NCBI GenBank assembly: GCA_902790375.1
Contig: CADARY010000004.1
Coordinates: 38,777 to 102,776, forward strand
Direction: 5' to 3'
Source: Oscillospiraceae bacterium
Lineage (GTDB): Bacteria > Bacillota > Clostridia > Oscillospirales > Oscillospiraceae
DNA length: 64,000 nucleotides
In this document: one piece after another, positions 25,303 to 33,726 of the stretch
Layout of the letters: each line of letters opens with the position of its first letter
Numbering within the stretch: the first letter of the stretch is position 1
Made by a program: the position numbers and the translations under genes
Notes under the pieces: model-generated
What the model saw: the letters and a program-made list of their open reading frames with translations, nothing else
Told to the model about the DNA's origin: nothing
Database searches by the model: none

Positions 25303-27972
25303 ATGGCACAAACGAAAAGCAGCACCAAGAAAACAACAACGAAATCGACAAGATCCAAGAGCTCCGCGCCGAAGAGAACGGCGCGCGCCGCTGCGGATAT
25401 GACGCCGCCGGAGCCGGTCGTCCCCATCCGCAGGGAGCTGGGAGGCGTTTTCTTCCTCTTCCTCTCGCTGGTGATTGTGATCAGCTATTTCAGGAACGAG
25501 GGAGCCTTTGTTCAGTTCTTTTCGGACATTGTCAAGGGCTTTGCCGGCTGGGGCTACTGGCTCGCGGCGCCGGTTTTCCTTCTGATCGCCTATATCCTCT
25601 TTTTCCACCGGGGCAGACCTGTCGCGCTGCGCAGCTTCTGCGCCTTTCTGATCCCGATCTTTGTGGCGGCGATCGTGAGTCTCTTTGCCAATCCCTTTGA
25701 TTTTTCCCGCGCCGATATTGCGACGATGGCAGACATGCTCTTCGATTACGGCAAGAAGCTCGAGAGCGCCGGCGTCTTCGGGGGACTGCTGGCCCATGGG
25801 CTCGAAAAGGCTCTGAGCATCTATGGGGCGCTGCCCGTGCTCGTCGTGCTGACGCTCGTGTGCGGGGTCTATGCCTGCAGCGGCAGCATGAAGAAGGCCG
25901 CCGACAAGGTGAAGATCCAGATGCAGGGCCAGTATGACCCCGCCCTGTACGAAAACGCCCTTACGCCCATCGAGGCTGTGACGAACAATCTCGCGGCAAA
26001 GCAGCCGAGAAAAATCGAACGGGTGCAGCGCGGGGCCTACAGTCCGGATATCCCCCTCGGGGAGGAGGCGGACGACGCGCTGAGCCTGCTGACAAAGGGG
26101 ACGAACACCGCGCCTGCCGCAGAGACGGAGGAGGCCAAGCCCCGCCGCAAGCCGAAGATCACCGTCATCAGCGAGAAGGCGGCAGTGGATGTCCCGCCCC
26201 TCAGCCCGGAGGAGGCTGCTGCCATTGCCGGCGTTGAGATCAAGAGCTTTGACGAAACCAAAGCGCCGGCGAGCAGGGCAAAGAAGCCCGACAAGGGCGT
26301 GAGCGTCAAGCCCGCCGCCCGCGGCACGACCGTGTCGGCCGAGATTTCCGATCCGCCGAAGATCCAGCGCCTGAGCCGGGACGAGCTGAAGGCGGAAACC
26401 CAGGCGGTGGCCTCGGCCATCAACGCCACCGAGGATGCGCCCGATTACATCTTCCCGCCGGTGGACCTGCTGCGAAGCGGTACTGCAGCCGCCGGCGACA
26501 GCCGGGAGGAGATCCTGGTCAACAAGGAGCGCCTGGAGGGAGCCCTGCACAGCTTCGGCATCCCGGCCAACATCGTGGGCGTGATCCGCGGTCCCACCGT
26601 CACCCGCTATGATATCGAGCTGGAGCAGGGCGTCAAGCTCTCCCGCGTCACAAATCTCGCGGGGGATCTGGCTCTGGCGCTCGGCGTGGTGAACGTGCGC
26701 ATAGCGCCGATCCCGGATAAAATTTCCACCGTGGGCATCGAGGTGCCGAACAAGATCGTCAGCACCGTCTGCCTCCGGGATATCATCGACACGCCGAAAT
26801 TTGCCTCCGCCAAGTCGAAGCTCAGCTTTGCCATCGGCAAGGACATCAGCGGCGAGGGGATCATCGGCAACATCGCCAAGCTCCCGCACATGCTCATCGC
26901 CGGCACCACAGGCTCCGGCAAATCGGTGTGCATGAACTCGCTGATCCTGTCGCTGCTCTATAAGGCGCGGCCGGATGAGGTCAAGCTCATCATGATCGAC
27001 CCCAAGATGGTTGAGCTCGGTATCTATAACGGCATCCCGCACCTGTATGTCCCGGTCGTCACCGATCCGAAGAAGGCCGCCGGCGCCCTGCAGTGGTCCG
27101 TGGTCGAAATGCTCAAGCGCTACCGCCTCTTCTCCGAGATCGGCGTGCGCGATCTGGAAAACTACAACAAGCACTGCCGCAGCGTGGGCGAGCCCACCAT
27201 GCCCCAGGTCGTCATTGTGATCGACGAGCTGGCCGACCTGATGATGATCGCCTCCAAGGACGTGGAGGAGAGCATCTGCCGCGTGGCCCAGATGGGCCGT
27301 GCCGCAGGCATGCACCTCGTCATCGCAACGCAGCGGCCTTCCGCCGACGTCATTACCGGCCTCATGAAGGCGAATATCCCCTCGCGCATCGCCTTTGCCG
27401 TGTCCTCCACCCTTGAAAGCCGCATCATCCTGGACCAGGGCGGCGCGGAAAAGCTCATCGGCATGGGCGACATGCTCTTCTCCCCGGTGGGCATCGGCAA
27501 GCCCATCCGCATCCAGGGCGCCTACGTCTCGGACGAGGAGAGGGAAGAGGTCATCCAGTTCATCAAGGAGAACACCGGCGAGAGCCAGCGCAACACCGAG
27601 ATCGAGGAGTTCATGAACAAGGCTGCCGAGGAGAAGAACAGCGGCGAGGCGGGCTCCTCCAAGGAGGACCGGGGCGGCGACTCCGGCTATGACGAGATGC
27701 TGCCCCAGGCGGTGGAGGTCGTGCTGGAGACCAAGTCCTGCTCCGTCTCCATGCTGCAGCGGCGCATCAAGCTGGGCTACTCCCGCGCCGCGCGCATCGT
27801 GGATCAGATGGAGGAGCTGGGCGTCGTCGGCCCCTACGAGGGGGCAAAGCCGCGTTCGGTGATCGTAGACCGCGAGGGCTGGAACCAGATCCGCGCCCAG
27901 TACGGCCTGGGCGGGGACGATATGGCCATCGCCGCCGAGATGAACGAGGAAACAGGCGACTATACCGAATAA
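25303..27972 (+). CDS. ftsK: FtsK/SpoIIIE-family DNA translocase
   Basis: An 889-residue DNA pump. The Lys/Ser/Thr-rich cytoplasmic tip is followed by about four transmembrane helices (residues about 45-190), an acidic/Pro-rich linker with several Lys-Pro stretches to about 380, and the motor. Walker A is AGTTGSGKSVCMNSL (about 532), Walker B is VVIVIDELADLMMI (about 640). RPSADVITGLMKANIPSRIAF and the C-terminal winged-helix gamma domain (MLQRRIKLGYSRAARIVDQMEELG), which reads DNA polarity signals, are present. It moves chromosome ends across the division or sporulation septum. I cannot tell whether it is the SpoIIIE or the vegetative copy. A terminator follows immediately. Confidence 0.96.
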   Translation: MAQTKSSTKKTTTKSTRSKSSAPKRTARAAADMTPPEPVVPIRRELGGVFFLFLSLVIVISYFRNEGAFVQFFSDIVKGFAGWGYWLAAPVFLLIAYILFFHRGRPVALRSFCAFLIPIFVAAIVSLFANPFDFSRADIATMADMLFDYGKKLESAGVFGGLLAHGLEKALSIYGALPVLVVLTLVCGVYACSGSMKKAADKVKIQMQGQYDPALYENALTPIEAVTNNLAAKQPRKIERVQRGAYSPDIPLGEEADDALSLLTKGTNTAPAAETEEAKPRRKPKITVISEKAAVDVPPLSPEEAAAIAGVEIKSFDETKAPASRAKKPDKGVSVKPAARGTTVSAEISDPPKIQRLSRDELKAETQAVASAINATEDAPDYIFPPVDLLRSGTAAAGDSREEILVNKERLEGALHSFGIPANIVGVIRGPTVTRYDIELEQGVKLSRVTNLAGDLALALGVVNVRIAPIPDKISTVGIEVPNKIVSTVCLRDIIDTPKFASAKSKLSFAIGKDISGEGIIGNIAKLPHMLIAGTTGSGKSVCMNSLILSLLYKARPDEVKLIMIDPKMVELGIYNGIPHLYVPVVTDPKKAAGALQWSVVEMLKRYRLFSEIGVRDLENYNKHCRSVGEPTMPQVVIVIDELADLMMIASKDVEESICRVAQMGRAAGMHLVIATQRPSADVITGLMKANIPSRIAFAVSSTLESRIILDQGGAEKLIGMGDMLFSPVGIGKPIRIQGAYVSDEEREEVIQFIKENTGESQRNTEIEEFMNKAAEEKNSGEAGSSKEDRGGDSGYDEMLPQAVEVVLETKSCSVSMLQRRIKLGYSRAARIVDQMEELGVVGPYEGAKPRSVIVDREGWNQIRAQYGLGGDDMAIAAEMNEETGDYTE

Positions 27973-27974
27973 AC

Positions 27975-28000
27975 AAAAAAGGGCGTTTCTACGCCCTTTT
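27975..28000 (+). terminator. Terminator after ftsK
   Basis: The arms AAAAAAGGGCG and CGCCCTTTT around TTTCTA. The mrnC ATG follows 16 bp later. Confidence 0.85.
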
Positions 28001-28016
28001 CTCATGGAGGATTTCT

Positions 28017-28415
28017 ATGGAAACCCTGTACCCGCAGCTTTCGCAGAGGGAAGTCAATCAGATGAACATGCTGGCGCTGGCCCATGTGGGGGACGCGGTG
28101 TATGAGCTGCTGGTGCGCAGCATGCTCTGCAACGCAAAAAACGCCCCGGTCATGCAGCTTCACCGCCTCACGGTAAAGAAGGTCTGCGCCGAGGCCCAGG
28201 CTGCGGCGGCCGAGAAGCTCCTGCCGCGCCTTACGGAGGAGGAGCTGGCCGTCTATAAGCGCGGGCGCAATACCAAGGTAAATTCCGCCCCCCACCACGC
28301 CGGGATCGCCCAGTACCACGCGGCCACCGGACTGGAGGCGCTGTTCGGCTGGCTGTATCTGCAGGGGAAGACCGCGCGAATCGGCGAGCTCTTTACCGCC
28401 GTTATGGAGGAATGA
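28017..28415 (+). CDS. mrnC: Mini-ribonuclease 3
   Basis: A 132-residue protein with only the RNase III catalytic domain and no dsRNA-binding domain, as in Firmicute MrnC, which matures 23S rRNA. The opening motif LALAHVGDAVYELLVRS holds the catalytic acidic pair region, and KRGRNTKVNSAPHHAGIAQYHAATGLEALFGWLYL is the conserved C-terminal half with its acidic metal ligand. In many Firmicutes mrnC lies beside cysS; here it is 3 bp from rqcH instead. GGAGG six bases upstream supports the ATG. Confidence 0.94.
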   Translation: METLYPQLSQREVNQMNMLALAHVGDAVYELLVRSMLCNAKNAPVMQLHRLTVKKVCAEAQAAAAEKLLPRLTEEELAVYKRGRNTKVNSAPHHAGIAQYHAATGLEALFGWLYLQGKTARIGELFTAVMEE

Positions 28416-28418
28416 GCC

Positions 28419-30143
28419 ATGCCGCTTGACGCCATCACCCTTTCCGCCCTGGCAAAGGAGCTGAATGCCAAACTGGAGGGGGCCAAAATTGACAAGATCC
28501 AGCAGCCGGAACGGGACATGATCCTCTTCTCCCTGCACGGGAGAGAGGGCAAGCAGAAGCTTCTGCTCGCGGCCGGGACGGGGAACGCCCGGGTGCAGCT
28601 CACCCAGGCCTCTTTTGAGAATCCGGCGGAGCCGCCCATGTTCTGCATGCTTTTGAGAAAGCACCTCACGGGGGCACACATCCTCTCCGTCACCCAGCCC
28701 GCGCATGAGCGTGTGTTGAAGCTCGCGCTCGAGACCCGCGACGAGCTGGACCGCGCCGGGAGCAAGACCTTGATTGCCGAGCTCATCGGCCGCAGCTCCA
28801 ACCTCATCCTTGTGGACGGGGAGGGGCGCATCGTGGACTGCCTGCGCCGCATGGACTTTGCCGGGGATGCGCTGCGCCGCATGCTGCCGGGCATGTTCTA
28901 TCGGGACCCGCCGCCCCAGGAAAAGCTCCCGCTGCTCGACAGCAGCGCTGAGCAGCGCCAGGCCATGATAGACGCCGCAGACAAGTCGAGGCCCATCGAC
29001 AAGTGGCTCCTGGAGAGCTTCGCGGGGCTGTCGCCCCTGGTGTGCCGGGAGCTGGCCTTTCGCTGCGGGGGAGACTGGATGCGCCTGCCCCTGCTGCTTG
29101 CCGCCTTTGTGGAGAGCGTGCAGGCCGGGGAGCTGCAGCCCTTCCTCTATTGCGACGGAAAAAAGCCTGTGGACTTCAGCTTCATGCGCCTGACCCAGTA
29201 CGGGGAGAGCCTCCGCTGTGAGGAGGCGGAGAGCTTTTCAGCCCTGCTCGACAGCTTTTATGCCGGGCGCGACAGGCTTGAGCAGCAGCGCCGGCGCAGC
29301 CATGAGCTGATGAAAACCGTGCGCACCCTGCGTGACCGGCAGCAGCGCAAGCTGATCGTCCGGCAGGGAGAGCTGGAAAAGAGCGAGGATCGGGAGGAGC
29401 TGCGCAAAACGGCGGAGCTCATCACGGCGAACCTCTACCGTCTCAAAAAAGGAGACACCCGTTTTACCTGCCAGGACTACTATCGGGACGACTGCCCCGA
29501 AATCGAGATCACGCTTGACCCGCTCAAGACTCCGCAGCAGAACGCCGCCGCCATGTTCAGGGAATACAACAAGCGCAAGGCCGCCTGCGAGCATCTGACA
29601 AAGCTCATCGCCGAGAGCGAGGAGCAGCTTGAATATCTCAACAGCGTGCTGGAGCTGATCGGCGCAGCGGAGGGGGAGAAGGATCTTTCAGATCTCCGGC
29701 GGGAGCTGGTCGATACCGGCTGTCTCAAGCCCGCCGGCGGCAAAAAGCAGGTGAAGAGCAAGGCCCAGGCCCCGCTGCGCTTTCGCTCCTCCGACGGAAT
29801 GGAGATCCTCGTCGGGCGCAGCAATCTGCAAAACGACGAGCTCACCACGAAGCTCGGCCGCCGGACGGACTACTGGCTGCACACCCAGAAGATCCACGGC
29901 AGCCATGTCCTGATCCGCTGTGAGGGCGAGGCCCCGTCCGAAAAGACCATCGAAGAGGCTGCCGCGATTGCCGCCTGGTATTCGCAGGGGCGGGAAGGCG
30001 GCAAGATCCCGGTGGACTACACCATGCTGAAAAACGTGCGCAAGCCCTCCGGCTCCCTGCCCGGCAAGGTCATCTACACCGACTACAGTACCGTCATGGT
30101 GCAGAGCGACGAGGAGCTGGTGAAAAAGCTGCGCATAATATAA
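28419..30143 (+). CDS. rqcH: RqcH (NFACT family) ribosome quality control factor
   Basis: A 574-residue NFACT protein, the bacterial homologue of Rqc2. It binds the peptidyl-tRNA on obstructed 50S subunits and recruits tRNA-Ala to add C-terminal alanine tails. The NFACT-N domain covers about 1-230 with MFCMLLRKHLTG and the family's LIAELIGRSSNLILVD. A coiled-coil region spans about 280-430, and the NFACT-R domain at the end has DYWLHTQKIHGSHVLIR (about 485) and GSLPGKVIYTDY. Proteins of this type were earlier annotated as fibronectin-binding proteins; there is no signal peptide. It is 3 bp from mrnC and probably in one operon with it. Confidence 0.94.
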   Translation: MPLDAITLSALAKELNAKLEGAKIDKIQQPERDMILFSLHGREGKQKLLLAAGTGNARVQLTQASFENPAEPPMFCMLLRKHLTGAHILSVTQPAHERVLKLALETRDELDRAGSKTLIAELIGRSSNLILVDGEGRIVDCLRRMDFAGDALRRMLPGMFYRDPPPQEKLPLLDSSAEQRQAMIDAADKSRPIDKWLLESFAGLSPLVCRELAFRCGGDWMRLPLLLAAFVESVQAGELQPFLYCDGKKPVDFSFMRLTQYGESLRCEEAESFSALLDSFYAGRDRLEQQRRRSHELMKTVRTLRDRQQRKLIVRQGELEKSEDREELRKTAELITANLYRLKKGDTRFTCQDYYRDDCPEIEITLDPLKTPQQNAAAMFREYNKRKAACEHLTKLIAESEEQLEYLNSVLELIGAAEGEKDLSDLRRELVDTGCLKPAGGKKQVKSKAQAPLRFRSSDGMEILVGRSNLQNDELTTKLGRRTDYWLHTQKIHGSHVLIRCEGEAPSEKTIEEAAAIAAWYSQGREGGKIPVDYTMLKNVRKPSGSLPGKVIYTDYSTVMVQSDEELVKKLRII

Positions 30144-30163
30144 TTCGGCTGGAAGAATGAAAA

Positions 30164-30315
30164 AGAGGCTGTCTCAAAAGGCATAAGCATACAAATCCGC
30201 AGGGGCCGACGGCCTCTTCGGCCCGCTGTTCAACGTCAAGCTGCGTTGCCCGGCGGGTCGATCCGGGGATCGATCCCCTACGGTGCGTATCAATATGCGA
30301 ATTGAGACAGCCTCT
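30164..30315. repeat. 152-bp inverted-repeat element between convergent genes
   Basis: Perfect 14-bp outer arms, AGAGGCTGTCTCAA (30164-30177) and TTGAGACAGCCTCT (30302-30315). Inside are further palindromes, GGCCGACGGCCTCTTCGGCC and GATCCGGGGATCGATC. The segment from 30255 matches the hairpin from 4558 in 18 of its first 19 bases. It lies between the 3' ends of rqcH and the PAP2 gene and can serve as a bidirectional terminator. Size and structure fit a MITE-like dispersed repeat. Confidence 0.7.
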
Positions 30316-30320
30316 GCTGC

Positions 30321-30989
30321 TTATTTTACGATCTCATGCTTGCCGCGCTCCTGCGGCTCCTGCTGCTTCTGCGGCAGCTTTTCCCGCAGGTCCCAGGCAT
30401 ACCATTTCCTGTTCAGCTTCTTGGCAATCAGGGTCCCGATGCACCCGGCAAAGATACCGACAAGCATCCCGCCCAGCACGTCGCTCGGGAAGTGGACGCA
30501 GAGATAGATGCGCGCAATGCCCATCAAAACCGCAAAGCAGACCGCGATGATCCTGAGGCGGCGCTTGCCCAGGAGGAAAACCGGCATCATGGAGTCGAAG
30601 GCAGCGGTGGTGTGGCCGGAGGGAAAGCTCTTGTCGCTCTCCAGATTCTGCCCCACGGTCAGCCAGTACTGGTAAAAAATGCTGGCCTGATCCACATAGG
30701 GGCGGGGTCGTGCGATCCAGGGCTTGAGGATCAGATTGGTGATGACGGCGCCGATGGCGAGGCCGAAGCACATGGCCGTGCCGAAGCGCCTGGTCGGGCG
30801 ATTGACCATCAGGATCAGGGATAGCGCAATCAGGAAAATGCCGCCCTTGCCGAGAATGGATATGATTTCAAAAAATACCGTGAAGAACGCGCCGCCCAAT
30901 TCATAGAGCTTGTGGACAGCGGTGGTGACGGCTGTATCAAAGCCTGAAAAGGTCTGGTTGATCCAGAGCGCGGGTGCGGTCATTTCCAT
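30321..30989 (-). CDS. PAP2-family membrane phosphatase
   Basis: A 222-residue integral membrane protein with all three parts of the PAP2 phosphatase signature: KPWIARPRP (about residue 89), PSGHT (about 122) and the R-x6-H-x3-D pattern in RIYLCVHFPSD (about 158). About five or six hydrophobic helices surround them. Such enzymes dephosphorylate lipid phosphates, including phosphatidylglycerol phosphate and undecaprenyl diphosphate. The substrate cannot be told from sequence; uppP of the unrelated BacA type is also present in the window. The basic, Gln-rich tail is cytoplasmic. Confidence 0.92.
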   Translation of the reverse strand: MEMTAPALWINQTFSGFDTAVTTAVHKLYELGGAFFTVFFEIISILGKGGIFLIALSLILMVNRPTRRFGTAMCFGLAIGAVITNLILKPWIARPRPYVDQASIFYQYWLTVGQNLESDKSFPSGHTTAAFDSMMPVFLLGKRRLRIIAVCFAVLMGIARIYLCVHFPSDVLGGMLVGIFAGCIGTLIAKKLNRKWYAWDLREKLPQKQQEPQERGKHEIVK

Positions 30990-31057
30990 AGAGACACCTC
31001 CGTATGTCGTAATAATTCAATCTTATCATACCGACAGGGAAAATGCCAGCTTTATTT

Positions 31058-31203
31058 AGGCAACACCGCACAATCCGCCTTCGGCATCTCCTGGAAAATT
31101 TGTGCCCTGATTTCGTCACTTTTTCTTGAGGTACACAAAGTACATCTGCGAAAAACCCAAATTTTCTCAGGATCTGCTCTTGCCGAATTATGCGGTATTG
31201 CCT
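31058..31203. repeat. 146-bp inverted-repeat element, TGCGGTATTGCC family
   Basis: The arms AGGCAACACCGCACAAT (31058-31074) and ATTATGCGGTATTGCCT (31187-31203) are complementary at 15 of 17 positions. The right end is identical over 21 bases to the element at 19375-19395. The interior holds no reading frame of note and is AT-rich. It ends 60 bp before the start of an exported-protein gene. Confidence 0.7.
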
Positions 31204-31263
31204 TTACATAATCCGCGCCGATGCGCAAAAGCTAAGGTCAGGACCGCAACGGAGGTTTTGACG

Positions 31264-31623
31264 ATGAAAAGAATTTCCCTGTCTCTCGCCGCGTTTTTTC
31301 TGATGATGCTGGCAAGCTTCGCCCTTGCGGCAGGGGCCAGCGCCGGGGGCAGCGCGCCCGTCGCCGAAAATCTGGAGCTTGTGACGAAGCGGAACGCGCC
31401 TGTCGAGGGCCGCCTCTCTGCCCGTGACGCGGAGGATGATCTGAACGCCTTCGCCATTACGACAGGGCCGGCCAGGGGCAGTATTCGGCTGGAGGCGGAC
31501 GGGCGTTTCCTCTACACCCCGCGGCAGAACAGAAAGGGCCGGGACTATTTCGGCTACCGGGCCATTGACGCCGCGGGCAACGTGTCCGAGGAGGCGACGG
31601 TTCTGATCCGCATTGAGAAGTGA
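31264..31623 (+). CDS. Small exported single Ig/cadherin-like domain protein
   Basis: A 119-residue protein with an N-terminal signal peptide (SLAAFFLMMLASFALAAGASA) and one beta-sandwich domain of the bacterial cadherin-like (Big_9) kind. The signature is GSIRLEADGRFLYTP followed by GRDYFGYRAIDAAGNVSEEATV. Similar domains form extracellular repeats; a lone copy is unusual. The ATG at 31264 is chosen because GGAGGTTTTGACG precedes it and a signal peptide follows directly; the upstream in-frame extension runs through the repeat element. There is no anchor motif. The function is unknown and it is probably secreted. Confidence 0.75.
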   Translation: MKRISLSLAAFFLMMLASFALAAGASAGGSAPVAENLELVTKRNAPVEGRLSARDAEDDLNAFAITTGPARGSIRLEADGRFLYTPRQNRKGRDYFGYRAIDAAGNVSEEATVLIRIEK

Positions 31624-31661
31624 AAAGTGCCGGGACGGAAGGAGTAGCGCCCCGGCACTTT
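31623..31661 (+). terminator. Terminator after Ig-like gene
   Basis: The arms AAAAGTGCCGGG and CCCGGCACTTT enclose 16 bases; the stem overlaps the stop codon. Confidence 0.75.
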
Positions 31662-31687
31662 CCGTGCGGAAAATGAGGTGGGAACGC

Positions 31688-31716
31688 TTGAGATAGAGAC
31701 ACGATTATGTTATACT
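31688..31716 (+). promoter_or_regulatory. Promoter of uvrB-polA-rimI-tsaD-radC
   Basis: TTGAGA (31688-31693), 17-base spacer, TATACT (31711-31716) with extended TGT. No Gram-positive LexA box (CGAAC-N4-GTTCG type) was found near it. Confidence 0.75.
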
Positions 31717-31749
31717 GTTACAGTTATTACATAAGGAAGGGGAGCGCGC

Positions 31750-33714
31750 ATGGACCGCTTTCAGTTAGTCTCAGACTATACGCCCACCGGCGACCAGCCG
31801 GAGGCCATCGACGCGCTGGTCAGCGGGATCGAAAACGGCATCGACGAGCAGGTGCTGCTGGGCGTGACCGGCTCGGGCAAAACCTTCACCATGGCAAACG
31901 TCATTGCCCGCCTGAACAGACCGACTCTGGTTCTTGCACACAACAAGACCCTGGCGGCCCAGCTTTGCAGTGAGTTCAAGGAGTTCTTCCCGGAAAATGC
32001 GGTGGAGTACTTCGTCTCTTACTACGACTACTACCAGCCCGAGGCCTACATTCCCCACACCGATACCTATATCGAGAAGGATGCGTCCATCAACGACGAA
32101 ATCGAGCGCCTGCGCCACAGCGCCACCTCCAGCCTCTTTGAGCGCCGGGACGTGATCGTGGTGGCCTCGGTGTCCTGTATCTACGGCCTCGGCGACCCCA
32201 TCGACTATGCCAACATGGTGATCTCCTTGCGGCCCGGCCAGACCCGGGATTTTGACGAGCTGCTGAAAAAGCTGGTGGAGATCCGCTATGAGCGCAACGA
32301 CGTTGCCTTCGAGCGCAACAAGTTCCGCGTCCGGGGCGATACGCTGGAGATCTTCCCGGCCTACTCGAACGACAAGGCCATCCGCGTGGAGTTTTTCGGG
32401 GACGAGGTGGACCGCATCAGCGAAATTAACGTCGTCACCGGCACCGCCACCCGCTACTTAAACCACACCGCCATTTATCCGGCGAGCCACTATGTCACCA
32501 CCAAGGAGAAAATGGCCAGCGCCATCGAGCGCATCCGTGAGGAGTGCGACGAGCGGGTAAAGTATTTCACCGACGCGGGCAAGCTCCTGGAGGCCCAGCG
32601 CATCAAACAGCGCACAGATTACGACATCGAAATGATGCAGGAGCTCGGCTACTGCACCGGCATCGAGAACTATTCCCGCGTCATCTCCAACCGCGCCCCC
32701 GGCAGCCCTCCCATGACGCTGCTGGACTATTTCCCGAAGGACTTTTTGCTTTTCGTGGATGAGAGCCATGTGACCCTGCCCCAGGTGCGGGCTATGTACC
32801 GGGGCGACCGGGCGCGCAAGGAATCGCTGGTCGAGTTCGGCTTCCGCCTGCCCTCCGCCTTCGATAACCGCCCGCTCAAGTTTGACGAGTTTACCGAACG
32901 CATCCACCAGCGGGTATATGTCTCCGCCACCCCCGGCGAGTACGAGCGGGAGCGCGCCGGCCAGATCGCCGAGCAGATCATCCGTCCGACAGGGCTTCTG
33001 GACCCGGAGATCTTTGTCCGCCCGGTGGAGGGGCAGATCGACGATCTGATCGGGGAGATCAACCGGAAAATCGAGAAGGACCAGCGCACCCTGGTCACCA
33101 CCCTCACCAAGAAGATGGCGGAGGATCTGTCCGCCTACCTCACCGGCGCCGGTATCCGCTGCCGCTATATGCATCACGACATCAGCACCATCGAGCGTAT
33201 GGAGATCATCCGCGACCTGCGCCTGCATGAATTTGACGTTCTGGTGGGGATAAACCTCCTTCGTGAGGGTCTGGATATACCGGAAGTGGGGCTTGTCGCC
33301 ATACTGGACGCGGATAAGGAGGGCTTCCTGCGAAGCGAGACGAGCCTCATCCAGACCGTCGGCCGCGCAGCCCGCAACGCTGAGAGCTATGTCATCATGT
33401 ATGCCGACACCGTTACGCCCTCCATGCGCGCCTGCATCACGGAGACGGAGCGCCGCCGCGCCAAGCAGCAGGCCTATAATGAGGCGCACGGCATCGTCCC
33501 CAAGACGATTGTCAAGAGCGTGCGCGAGCTTCTGGAAATCTCCAGCGACGCTTCTCCCAGACTCAAGGCCAGGGGCGTCAAGATGACCGAGCGCGAGCGC
33601 AGGGAGCTGATCGCCTCCCTGGAGAGCCAGATGAAGAAGGCGGCACAGATGCTCGAATACGAGATCGCGGCACAATTGCGCGACGAAATCATACGCCTGA
33701 AGGGCGAAGCCTGA
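31750..33714 (+). CDS. uvrB: Excinuclease ABC subunit B
   Basis: A 654-residue UvrB, which receives damaged DNA from UvrA and recruits UvrC in nucleotide excision repair. Walker A is [14 protein letters not shown] (about residue 38), the beta-hairpin starts [12 protein letters not shown] (about 93), [10 protein letters not shown] follows near 338, and motif VI is [11 protein letters not shown] near 540. The C-terminal UVR coiled coil that contacts UvrC is present ([28 protein letters not shown]). Length is normal. It ends 12 bp before polA. Confidence 0.98.
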   Translation: MDRFQLVSDYTPTGDQPEAIDALVSGIENGIDEQVLLGVTGSGKTFTMANVIARLNRPTLVLAHNKTLAAQLCSEFKEFFPENAVEYFVSYYDYYQPEAYIPHTDTYIEKDASINDEIERLRHSATSSLFERRDVIVVASVSCIYGLGDPIDYANMVISLRPGQTRDFDELLKKLVEIRYERNDVAFERNKFRVRGDTLEIFPAYSNDKAIRVEFFGDEVDRISEINVVTGTATRYLNHTAIYPASHYVTTKEKMASAIERIREECDERVKYFTDAGKLLEAQRIKQRTDYDIEMMQELGYCTGIENYSRVISNRAPGSPPMTLLDYFPKDFLLFVDESHVTLPQVRAMYRGDRARKESLVEFGFRLPSAFDNRPLKFDEFTERIHQRVYVSATPGEYERERAGQIAEQIIRPTGLLDPEIFVRPVEGQIDDLIGEINRKIEKDQRTLVTTLTKKMAEDLSAYLTGAGIRCRYMHHDISTIERMEIIRDLRLHEFDVLVGINLLREGLDIPEVGLVAILDADKEGFLRSETSLIQTVGRAARNAESYVIMYADTVTPSMRACITETERRRAKQQAYNEAHGIVPKTIVKSVRELLEISSDASPRLKARGVKMTERERRELIASLESQMKKAAQMLEYEIAAQLRDEIIRLKGEA

Positions 33715-33726
33715 GGGAGGAAGCTT

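Noticed and set aside
25225-28005. 926-codon open frame on the minus strand opposite ftsK
   Set aside because: Same reason: the plus strand encodes an unmistakable FtsK, and the antisense product shows no known domain or signal.
31688-31716. SOS (LexA) control of uvrB
   Set aside because: No sequence close to the Gram-positive LexA box was found around the promoter, so SOS control is not supported from this window.
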